NCBI GenBank assembly: GCA_913054415.1
Contig: CAJXII010000067.1
Location: 1 to 8,500, forward strand
Source: an uncultured Arcobacter sp.
GTDB lineage: Bacteria; Campylobacterota; Campylobacteria; Campylobacterales; Arcobacteraceae
Reading direction: 5' to 3'
Length of the DNA: 8,500 nt
In this document: positions 1-7,600 of the stretch, one piece after another
How positions within the stretch are numbered: the stretch's first letter is position 1
Layout of the letters: each line of letters opens with the position of its first letter
Notes under the pieces: generated by a model
Database searches by the model: none
What the model was told of the DNA's origin: nothing
The model's input: only the letters and a program-made list of their open reading frames with translations
Translations under genes and position numbers: made by a program

Positions 1-10
1 CTTCCGATCT
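1..10. other. Illumina adapter remnant at contig edge
   Basis: The first ten bases, CTTCCGATCT, are identical to the 3' end of the standard Illumina TruSeq adapter; on the minus strand they read AGATCGGAAG, the start of the read-through adapter. The RNase P reading frame stops resembling its family exactly here: the codons for Asp-Ala-Glu are followed by adapter-encoded residues instead of the expected Asn-Lys-Tyr. These bases are therefore very probably untrimmed library sequence, not genome. A chance 10-base match is possible, but not at the exact contig edge together with loss of homology. Confidence 0.88.
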
Positions 11-529
11 TTTCTGCATCAGAGCAGATAACAACTGGCACATCAAACTTTTTAGCTAATTTTAGGTTGTTTCTGAAAAATATTAAAGTCCTTGCTCTCT
101 CATAGCCGTCTTTATTTAATAGATTTTTTAGGTTTATCTCTATAGCTACTCTATGTGTTGATGCCAATCTTGCCAATACATGGTCTATTCCACTGTCTTT
201 CCTTCCAAGCTCTGGAGTCGATAAAATATCAACATCATGCATCTCTACAGCAGTTCTATTTATCTTTAAAATCCCTCCTTCAACCAATATAATATGGCAT
301 TTATTTCTGAATTTTTTTACTTATCTCTTAGCTCTTTAGAGTTTTCTGTCTTTATTTTAACTCCAGAATATACCTTTAGCTTATAACTCTCAGCTATTAC
401 TTTAACCTCTTCATATCTCTCTTTGCTGAATTCATCATCATACTGATAAAACACAAAACCATTCCACTTTAGTTCTTTGAGTAGTTTTATATCTTCCTCT
501 TTCTCTATTCTGTTTATATCAACTCTCAT
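11..529 (-). pseudogene. rnp3: Archaeal RNase P protein component 3 (Rnp3/p30), frameshifted and truncated
   Basis: This encodes the p30/Rpp30 subunit of archaeal RNase P, which helps the catalytic RNA remove 5' leaders from pre-tRNA. The first 70 residues start MRVDINRIEKEEDIKLL and are close to the Methanocaldococcus jannaschii protein as I remember it. The frame stops at TAA (319-317), but homology continues at once in another frame from the GTA codon at 320-318 (VKKFRNKCHIIL, then EGG, STPELGRKDSGIDHVLARLAS, IEINLKNLLNKDGYERARTL, VPVVICSDAE) until the adapter. One missing base around 320-323, in the Lys codon before Val, explains the break. About 55 C-terminal residues are lost at the contig edge. 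All roughly a dozen Arg codons are AGA/AGG, unlike the plus-strand genes, which also use CGA and CGC. The deletion may be a sequencing error or a real mutation. Family identity is secure; genus assignment is from memory. Confidence 0.85.
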
Positions 530-572
530 GTTATCACAATAAAATAATATAAAATTTAATAAGGTATCATTT
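530..572. other. Divergent intergenic gap and probable archaeal/bacterial junction
   Basis: These 43 bases separate two divergent start codons, one archaeal and one Campylobacterota-like. On the plus strand there is a plausible ribosome site AAGG (561-564) eight bases before the epimerase ATG, and a -10-like TATAAA (548-553). No -35 can be named in such AT-rich sequence. The taxonomic switch must fall in or very near this gap, because both flanking N-termini are family-typical. The exact join cannot be placed without a reference genome. Confidence 0.55.
533..537 (-). promoter_or_regulatory. Shine-Dalgarno site of rnp3
   Basis: On the minus strand the bases before the start read GTGATAACATG. 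GTGAT is a core match to the archaeal 16S 3' end (anti-SD pairs GGTGAT) and sits four bases before the ATG at 529-527. It supports this start and the archaeal reading of the segment. An AT-rich TATA-like run (TTTATATTATTTTATT) lies just upstream on the same strand, but nothing fixes a transcription start. Confidence 0.5.
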
Positions 573-1604
573 ATGAAAATACTAGTAACAGGAACAGCAG
601 GATTTATAGGTAGTCATCTAGCTATAAAACTTTTAGAGCGAGGTGATGAAGTTGTAGGACTTGATAATATCAATGACTATTATGACCAAAATGTAAAATA
701 TGGACGACTTCAAAGAGGTGGTATCATAGAAAAACTAGAAGATGGTAAAGATATAGAATTTAATAAACTAATCACTTCTAAAACCAATCCAAATTATAAA
801 TTTATAAGAATGAATCTTGAAGATAAAGATGCTATGATGAAACTTTTTGAGGAGCAAAAGTTTGATGCAGTTTGTAACCTTGCAGCTCAAGCAGGTGTGC
901 GATATAGCTTAACCAATCCAGATGCTTATATGGGAAGCAATATTATAGGCTTTATGAATATACTTGAATGTTGCCGACACAATGATGTGAAAAACTTATC
1001 TTATGCAAGTAGTTCTAGTGTGTATGGATCAAATAAAGAGTTGCCATTTAAAACTACTGATAATGTAGATCATCCTATTTCACTTTATGCAGCAAGTAAA
1101 AAGTCAAACGAACTTATGGCTCATACATATTCACACCTTTTTGGTATAAGTACTACAGGGCTTAGATTTTTTACTGTTTATGGACCATGGGGCAGACCAG
1201 ATATGGCATTATTTCTTTTTACAAAAGCAGCCCTTGAAGGTAAAACTATAGATGTATTTAATAACGGTGATATGTTAAGAGATTTCACATATATAGATGA
1301 TATAGTAGAAGGTGTTGTAAGAGTAATTGATAATCCTCGCACAACTACTCCACCTTATAAAGTATATAATATAGGAAATAACAATCCAGTAAAACTAATG
1401 GACTTTATAACAGCTATTGAAAATAAACTTGGTTGTACTATAGATAAAAACTTCCTACCTCTTCAAGCAGGAGATGTTCCAGCTACTTATGCAGATGTAA
1501 CAGATTTGGTTAATGATTTGGGATATAAACCACAAACCCCAGTGCAAGAAGGGATCAATAAATTTGTAGATTGGTATTTAGAGTTTTTTGGGTATAACAA
1601 GTAA
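573..1604 (+). CDS. NAD-dependent epimerase, UDP-glucuronate 4-epimerase type
   Basis: This is a cytoplasmic extended short-chain dehydrogenase/reductase that probably interconverts UDP-glucuronate and UDP-galacturonate (or a similar UDP-sugar) for capsule, lipopolysaccharide or glycan synthesis. The 343 residues are full length for the family. The NAD-binding Rossmann motif G7-T-A-G10-F-I-G13 is at the N-terminus. NLAAQAGVRYSL, the SSSSVYG block (146-152), the catalytic Tyr172-x3-Lys176 in YAASKK, RFFTVYGPWGRPDMA and RDFTYIDDIVEG all follow in the expected order. The protein closely resembles Campylobacterota epimerases (KYGRLQR, ILECCRHND, ALFLFTKAALEGK) and is clearly different from the M. 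jannaschii homologue MJ1055 as I recall it. Arg codons include CGA and CGC. The start is supported by AAGG eight bases upstream and by the Rossmann strand beginning at residue 2. Exact sugar specificity cannot be read from sequence. No terminator is seen before the next gene, 31 bases on. Confidence 0.9.
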   Translation: MKILVTGTAGFIGSHLAIKLLERGDEVVGLDNINDYYDQNVKYGRLQRGGIIEKLEDGKDIEFNKLITSKTNPNYKFIRMNLEDKDAMMKLFEEQKFDAVCNLAAQAGVRYSLTNPDAYMGSNIIGFMNILECCRHNDVKNLSYASSSSVYGSNKELPFKTTDNVDHPISLYAASKKSNELMAHTYSHLFGISTTGLRFFTVYGPWGRPDMALFLFTKAALEGKTIDVFNNGDMLRDFTYIDDIVEGVVRVIDNPRTTTPPYKVYNIGNNNPVKLMDFITAIENKLGCTIDKNFLPLQAGDVPATYADVTDLVNDLGYKPQTPVQEGINKFVDWYLEFFGYNK

Positions 1605-1635
1605 TATAAAGGATTAATAGGTATAGATTTATCAA

Positions 1636-3075
1636 ATGACCTATGAATATTTAAAAAATTTAAAAAAATACAATCAAACTATCAAACTACTAAATAGCGA
1701 TAATTTTGCTATGATGGTGGCATTTTTTTATTTTGTGTTTGTTACAAATAAGTATCTTAGTATCAATCATTCTACTATATTAAATTATCTTGAAGATTTT
1801 TTGTATGATTTAAACCAAAGCTATGAAAATCTATATCCAAAAAATCCAAAAGATTATCTTGATGATTTTGTAAATGATAAAAATAGTTATCTAAAGAAAT
1901 ATTATGGAGATGATGGTGAGGCTATGTATGAGCTTACACCATATACTCAAAAAGTTTTTGAGATAGTTGAGAGTTTAGATAAAAAAGAATTTGTAGGAAG
2001 CAGAACAAAATTTAATATAATTTTTGAACTTTTAGAAGAATTGGAGTTTGAGACAAATTTAAGTGATGAAGATAGGATAAAATCGCTTATAAAACAAAAA
2101 GAAGAGTTAGATAAAAAAATAGCAAATATAAAAGCAAAAAAAGATTTACGATTTGATAATAGCAGAATAAAAGAGCATTTTATGCTACTTGTTGAACAAA
2201 GTAGAAAACTAAAATATGATTTTTCACAAATAGAGTATAATTTTAAGGAACTCAACCAAAAAGCTATGGAGCAAATAGCAAACTCTTATGATAGTAAAGA
2301 TAGTGTTTTAGGTTCAATTTTTGATGTAGAAGATACCATAAGGCAAAGTGATCAAGGTAAAAGTTTTTTTGCTTTTTGGCAACTTTTGACTGATAGTTCT
2401 AAAAATGAAGATTTGACTAAGATGCTAGAAAATATCTATAAAATAGATGTGATAAAACAAATAGATGAAGATGAAAGTTTAAAAAATCTAAAATATGAGC
2501 TTCTTTTAAATGCAGATAAAATTACAAAAATATCATCAAAACTAATAGAGCAACTAAGAAGATTTATAGATGATAGAGTTTGGATAGAAAATAAAAAAAT
2601 CCTAGAATTGTGTAAATCAATAGAAAAAACAGCACTTAATATAACAACAAATCCACCAACAAAAAAGGCTTTTACAACTATAGATGATACAAAAGTAGCA
2701 TTAAGTAGCGTTTTTGAAAAATCACTTTATGCTATAAAACAAACAAAAGAGTTTAAAAATGAGTTAAAAGAGGAAAAAATTGATATAAATTTAGATACAT
2801 TTTATGATATATTTTTTATAGATGAACAAGAACTTAAAAATAATATCAACTACTTCTTGCAAATCAAACCCCAATGCACACTAAAAGAGATATTGGAAAA
2901 ATTTCCTATAACAAAAGGAGTTTCAGAAATAGTATCATACTTATCAATAGTAAAAAATTCTACAAATACAATAGTTGAACTTGATAATAAAATAGAGATA
3001 AAAATAAAAGATATAAATAATGATACAAAAATAGTAAAAATTCCAAAGATTATATTTACAAAAGGGATACAATGA
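1636..3075 (+). CDS. jetA: Wadjet protein JetA, DUF3375 family (kleisin/MksF-like)
   Basis: JetA is the kleisin-type subunit that bridges the JetC heads and holds JetB in the Wadjet loop-extruding complex. The 479-residue protein matches DUF3375 along its length from memory: an N-terminal helical part (LLNSDNFAMMVAFFYFVFV; YLDDFV at 74-79; LTPYTQKVFEIVESL from 100), the conserved EFVGS (118-122), a coiled coil at about 145-170, and the family block SDQGKSFFAFW (238-248). The start at 1636 fits the usual DUF3375 N-terminus, but no good ribosome site precedes it: AAGGA at 1609-1613 is over 20 bases away and AGG at 1619-1621 about 14. Translation may therefore be weak or depend on the upstream gene. 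It ends with an ATGA overlap with the following nuclease gene. DUF3375 points to the type II form of Wadjet. Function comes from family and operon context; the sequence has no enzymatic motif, as expected. Confidence 0.88.
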   Translation: MTYEYLKNLKKYNQTIKLLNSDNFAMMVAFFYFVFVTNKYLSINHSTILNYLEDFLYDLNQSYENLYPKNPKDYLDDFVNDKNSYLKKYYGDDGEAMYELTPYTQKVFEIVESLDKKEFVGSRTKFNIIFELLEELEFETNLSDEDRIKSLIKQKEELDKKIANIKAKKDLRFDNSRIKEHFMLLVEQSRKLKYDFSQIEYNFKELNQKAMEQIANSYDSKDSVLGSIFDVEDTIRQSDQGKSFFAFWQLLTDSSKNEDLTKMLENIYKIDVIKQIDEDESLKNLKYELLLNADKITKISSKLIEQLRRFIDDRVWIENKKILELCKSIEKTALNITTNPPTKKAFTTIDDTKVALSSVFEKSLYAIKQTKEFKNELKEEKIDINLDTFYDIFFIDEQELKNNINYFLQIKPQCTLKEILEKFPITKGVSEIVSYLSIVKNSTNTIVELDNKIEIKIKDINNDTKIVKIPKIIFTKGIQ

Positions 3076-4124
3076 AATTAGAAACAACTAAATATAAAGA
3101 TTTTATAAAAACAATAAAACAAAAAATTCAAACATCACAAATAAAAGCAGCTATAAAAGTAAATGAAGAGTTGCTTAGACTTTATTGGGATATTGCATCT
3201 ATGATAGTTGCTAAACAAAAAGAATCAAAATGGGGTGATAACCTCATAAAACAAATTAGTGATGATTTAAAAAAAGAGTTTCCAAATCTAAAAGGTTTTT
3301 CAAAAAGAAATTTGGAGTTAATGAGACAATGGTATAATTATTGGAATAGTGATGAAATTACGAAACAAATTGTTTCGCAAATATTTTTAATACCTTGGGG
3401 ACATAATATTGCTATAATTTCTAAGATTAAAAATAAACAAGAAGCTATATTTTATGTAAATAAAACTATAGAAAATAACTATTCAAGAGCAGTGCTAATT
3501 CATCAGATAGAAACAAATCTTTACAGTAGAAGTGGAAAACCTATATCTAATTTTGAAACAAAACTACCATCAATTCAATCAGATTTAGCGATACAAATTC
3601 TAAAAGACCCTTATTGTTTTGATTTTCTAAATCTTACACAACAACACAATAAAAAAGAGCTTGAAGATGCTTTGATGGAAAATATGACTAAATTTTTGTT
3701 AGAGTTAGGGCAAGGGTTTTCTTTTGTAGGCAGACAATACAGATTAGATATTAAAGGCGATGAGTTTAAAATAGATTTACTCTTTTATCATTTAAAGTTA
3801 TATTGTTATGTGGTAGTAGAACTAAAGGCTACAGATTTTAAGCCTGAATTTGTAGGAAAATTAAATTTTTATACATCTGTAATAGATGGTGAAATAAAAA
3901 GTAATAGAGACAATCCAACTATTGGTATTTTGATATGTAAATCAAAAAACAATACTGTTGTAGAGTATGCTTTAAAAGATATTGAGAAACCTTTAGGTAT
4001 AAGTGAATATAAATTGACAAATATTTTACCAGATGATTATAAATCTAGCTTACCAACCGTAGAAGAGATAGAAAAAGAGTTAGATGAATTTATAGATAAT
4101 AAAGGAATAAGTTTTGAACAATGA
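3072..4124 (+). CDS. DUF1016/YhcG-type PD-(D/E)XK nuclease inside the Wadjet operon
   Basis: This 350-residue protein has the YhcG two-part layout. The N-terminal DUF1016 helical domain (about 5-150) includes LLRLYWDIA, WGDNLIKQISDDLKKEFP from Trp54, and IPWGHN with Pro108-Trp109-Gly110-His111. The C-terminal nuclease domain (about 175-325) begins near KDPYCFDFL (178-186). Its PD-(D/E)XK core looks intact: Asp235 in FKIDLLFYH, then Glu250-Leu-Lys252 in VVVELKATDFKPE, followed by GKLNFY. The start overlaps the jetA stop (ATGA, 3072-3075) and has AAAGGG five bases upstream; the end overlaps jetB by 11 bases. DUF1016 proteins are often found in defence loci, including beside type I restriction systems, but their molecular role is poorly known. 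I do not know this gene as a standard part of Wadjet. It could be an accessory nuclease of the complex or a passenger defence gene. Family call is firm, role is inference. Confidence 0.9.
   Translation: MKLETTKYKDFIKTIKQKIQTSQIKAAIKVNEELLRLYWDIASMIVAKQKESKWGDNLIKQISDDLKKEFPNLKGFSKRNLELMRQWYNYWNSDEITKQIVSQIFLIPWGHNIAIISKIKNKQEAIFYVNKTIENNYSRAVLIHQIETNLYSRSGKPISNFETKLPSIQSDLAIQILKDPYCFDFLNLTQQHNKKELEDALMENMTKFLLELGQGFSFVGRQYRLDIKGDEFKIDLLFYHLKLYCYVVVELKATDFKPEFVGKLNFYTSVIDGEIKSNRDNPTIGILICKSKNNTVVEYALKDIEKPLGISEYKLTNILPDDYKSSLPTVEEIEKELDEFIDNKGISFEQ
3361..3377. repeat. Perfect 8-bp inverted repeat inside the DUF1016 gene
   Basis: CGAAACAAATTGTTTCG has two perfect 8-base arms around a single central A. 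It lies in the coding sequence for residues around Thr97-Gln102, just before the conserved IPWGHN block, and does not disturb the frame. It is not followed by a T-run, so it is not a terminator. It may be chance or a protein-binding palindrome. Confidence 0.5.
4101..4106 (+). promoter_or_regulatory. Ribosome binding site that decides the TTG start of jetB
   Basis: AAAGGA lies seven bases before the TTG codon at 4114-4116. No in-frame ATG occurs until 4198, which would remove the conserved DUF4194 N-terminus (LLLKGIFY). The two ATGs at 4121 and 4124 are out of frame. The site is within the 3' end of the DUF1016 gene, so jetB translation probably depends on ribosomes arriving from that gene. 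Confidence 0.72.
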
Positions 4125-4686
4125 TGCAAAAACAGCAATAGTATTACTTCTAAAAGGGATATTTTATAAATCAGATAATGAAAAAGCTTTTTTTGAAATG
4201 GTGCATAATAGTTATGCTGCTATAGTAGAGTATCTTGATACAATTGGATTGGAGCTTTTAATAGATGAAAATGATGGTTATGCATATTTGAAAAATAAAA
4301 TTTACGAAGAGGATCAACAAGTACTTCCAAAACTTTTAAGCACAAGGGAGCTTAGTTATAAAGTATCGCTTTTGTGTGTGTTGTTGCGAAAAAAGATGGT
4401 TGATTTTGATATGCAAAATGACAATGCAAAAGCGATTATTACCAAAGATGATATAATTCAAGAGGTACTATTTTTCTTAGATGCAAAATTCAATGAAGTA
4501 AAAATCCAAAAAGATATAGAATCTACAATCAAAAAAGTTGAGGAGTTAGGTTTTTTAAAGAAATTAAAAACAACTCAAGATGTTTATGAGATAAAAAGTT
4601 CTATTAAATCATTTATCAATGCTTCTTGGCTTGATGATTTTGATACCAAACTTCAAGAATACAAAGAGGCAAATATATGGAACTAA
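4114..4686 (+). CDS. jetB: Wadjet protein JetB, DUF4194 family (KITE/MksE-like)
   Basis: JetB is the small winged-helix (KITE-type) partner that binds the JetA kleisin in the SMC complex. The 190 residues fit DUF4194: AIVLLLKGIFYKSDNEKAFFE at the N-terminus, DTIGLELLIDENDGYAYLK, LSYKVSLLCVLLRKKM (80-95), ITKDDIIQEVLFFL (about 109-122), KVEELGFLKKLK (141-152) and a C-terminal FINASWLDDFD around Trp172. The start is a TTG preceded by AAAGGA, which keeps the full domain. The gene overlaps DUF1016 by 11 bases upstream and jetC by 10 bases downstream, so its expression is probably coupled to both. The TTG start may keep JetB at lower levels, but that is inference. DUF3375, DUF4194 and an SMC-like ATPase in a row make the assignment strong. 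Confidence 0.9.
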   Translation: MNNDAKTAIVLLLKGIFYKSDNEKAFFEMVHNSYAAIVEYLDTIGLELLIDENDGYAYLKNKIYEEDQQVLPKLLSTRELSYKVSLLCVLLRKKMVDFDMQNDNAKAIITKDDIIQEVLFFLDAKFNEVKIQKDIESTIKKVEELGFLKKLKTTQDVYEIKSSIKSFINASWLDDFDTKLQEYKEANIWN

Positions 4687-7600
4687 GATTTGATTTTGCA
4701 ACTGACGATACAACTACTGGGTTTAGATTAGAAGATTTTGAACTATATAATTGGGGAACTTATAATAAAAAAATAGTCACTTTAAATTTAGGCAAAAACA
4801 ATGCACTTCTAACAGGAGATATAGGAAGTGGAAAATCAACAATTGTAGATGCACTTACAACTTTAATAGTGCCACATAATAAAATAGTATTCAATAAAGC
4901 TGCAGGAGCTACAACAAAAGAGCGAACACTATACTCTTATATAGTAGGGGAATATAAATCAACTCAAGATGAAAATTTTGGGCATAGTAAAGCAGTAAGC
5001 TTAAGAGATGATAGTAGTTTTACAGTGCTACTTGCAAGGTTTGAGAATATAGGTTATGATGAGATTGTAACGATTGCACAGTTTTTTTATATATCACAAA
5101 AACAGGTGCAGAAATTTTTTGTAGTATCCAAAACAAAACTATCAATAAAACAAAATTTTTTTAAATTTGAAAATATTAGAGACTTAAAAAAACAACTAAG
5201 AGCTACCTCACACACAGAAGTTTTTGAAACTTTTAAAGATTATTCAAGGGTATTTAGCAGATATATGGGGATACGAAATGCTCAAGCACTTAATCTTTTT
5301 TATCAAACTGTATCATTAAAATCTATTGGGAATTTAACTCAATTTATAAGAACTCATATGTTAGAAGATAGCAATGTAGATGCAAGTATAGATGAGCTTT
5401 GTTTGAATTTTGCAGAGCTTAATCATACCTATACTTTAGTGCTTGATGCTATAAAACAAATAGAGCTTCTAACTCCTATACAAAAAAAATATAAAGAGTA
5501 TCTCAAATATACCCAACAAAAAGAGTTGTTTTTAATTTTAAGAGATAAGATAAATAGATATATTGCTATTTTTGAATCAACACTTTTAAAACAAAAACTT
5601 GAAAGCTTAAATATAGAACTAACTAAAAATATCTCAAACAAAGAGTTAAGTGATAAAAAAATAGAAAAATTAATAGATGATATTACAAATATAAAACTTG
5701 AACTTCAAAAAAATGGAGCCAATCGTATAACTAAACTTGAAGATGAGATAAAACAAAATACAACACTACTAGAAAGTGCAAAACAACACAATATCAAATA
5801 TAATAATATTATCAAAACACTAAATTACAAAGCAGTATCTAATGAACATAGATTTTTAACTACACAAAATGAACTAAAAGAAAAATTTGAAAATATTGAA
5901 GATAAAAAAACTTCACTACAAAATCAAATCACTATAGATACAGTTACAGCTAAAAAGTATCAAGATGAGATGGTATTGTTAAATGAAGAGATAGTGTATC
6001 TTAAAAATCACCCTTCAAATATACCTCACAAAGTATCAAAAATAAGAGATATTATAGCAAAAGAGTTAAATCTTACAAGTGATGAATTGCCTTTTATTGG
6101 GGAGCTAATAGAGGTGCAAGATGAAAAATTTAATGGAGCAATTGAGAGAATTTTACATAACACTGCACTTTCACTTTTAGTTGATAAAGAGTATTATGAT
6201 GAAGTTTCATCTTATGTAGATAAAACAAACTTAAAAGGTAAGCTTGTATATTTAAAAGTTGATACAAATAAAAAATCAAATAATTTTATCCAAGAGGTGC
6301 CAAACTCAATATTAAGTAAAATACAAACAAAAGTAAATAGTAAATATTTTGATGTAGTTAATTCTATTTTAAATGAAAAGTTTAATATATCTTGTGTTGA
6401 TAATATGGATGATTTTAGAAGATTTAAAAAAGCACTAAGTATAAATGGGCAGTTTAAATTAAATCTTTCAAGACATGAAAAAGATGATAGGTTTGATATA
6501 GAAGATAAATCAAGATGGGTTTTGGGCTGGGATAATATAAACAAATTAAAAGAGTTTGAACTTTTATATAATTCTAAAAAAGAGAAATTTGATTTTATAC
6601 AAAATAGGATAAAACAAACAAAACAAAAAGAAAAAGAGTTAGAAACTTCAAGAGATGCACTAAGAGATGCTTTAAAATATGATAATTTTGAGATGATCAA
6701 TTGGTATAGATTTGCAAAAGAGATAGATAAGCTAAATGATGAAAAGAAAAAATTGGAAAAAAGTAACGATATAATCAAAACTTTAAAAGATAGACTATTT
6801 GAGGTAGAGTTTGAAAAAAAAGATGAACAAAACAGGCAAAATAATCTAGCCCAAACTATAGGCACACTAAATCAAAAGATTGAAGATAAAGAGTTAGAAC
6901 TAAATAAAGCATATTTAATACTTGAAAATGAAGAGTTAAATGACGAGCAAAAAATCAAATTAGATAGTGTAAAAGATGAGGTGTTTGCTCAAACATTAAA
7001 TCTAAACAATATAAAACCAACAAAAGAGAAAATAAGAGAATATATCCAAAAAGATATAGAAAAATCAAATGGTTATTTGCAAAGATTATCATCTTCAATT
7101 ATATCTCATCAAAATAGTTATATAAATAGTTTTCCAGTTTTAGCTAAAGAGTTAGATGCAAAAGTGCAATACTGTGATGAGTTTATTAAAAAATTGGATG
7201 AACTGAAAAAAGATAATCTTCCAAAATATAAAAAACGATTTAAAGAGTTGTTAAAAGAAAAAACTATACATAAAATTTTAACATTGCAAAATCAATTAGA
7301 TAAGCACTCAAACGATATAAAAGAAAAAATAGATACGATAAACAAATCTTTAAAAGATATAGAATATAGTGATGGCACTTTTATAGAATTAAGTGCAGAT
7401 ATTAGCTTAAATAGTGAAATCAAAGAGTTTAAACAAACACTAAAACAGATCACTACAAATGCAATAGATGAAAATAACGAATATGATGAGGCAAAATTTT
7501 TACAAATAAAAGCTTTAATAGATAGATTTAATGGTAGGCAAAATTATATCGATGTAGATAAAAAATACAGAGCCTTAGTAAGTGATGTGCGAAATTGGTA

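Noticed and set aside
1947..2255. Minus-strand open frame of 102 codons opposite jetA
   Set aside because: It lies fully inside jetA, its product is Ser/Phe/Leu-rich low-complexity sequence typical of the antisense of Lys/Glu-rich coding, and it resembles no family I know.
5429..5641. Minus-strand open frame of 70 codons opposite jetC
   Set aside because: Shadow of the jetC coiled-coil coding strand, with no ribosome site or recognisable domain.
6212..6865. Minus-strand open frame of 217 codons opposite jetC
   Set aside because: It is the antisense of the jetC hinge and coiled-coil region; its Ser/Phe/Leu-rich sequence mirrors the Lys/Glu/Asp-rich sense strand. The hydrophobic stretches are an artefact, not membrane segments.
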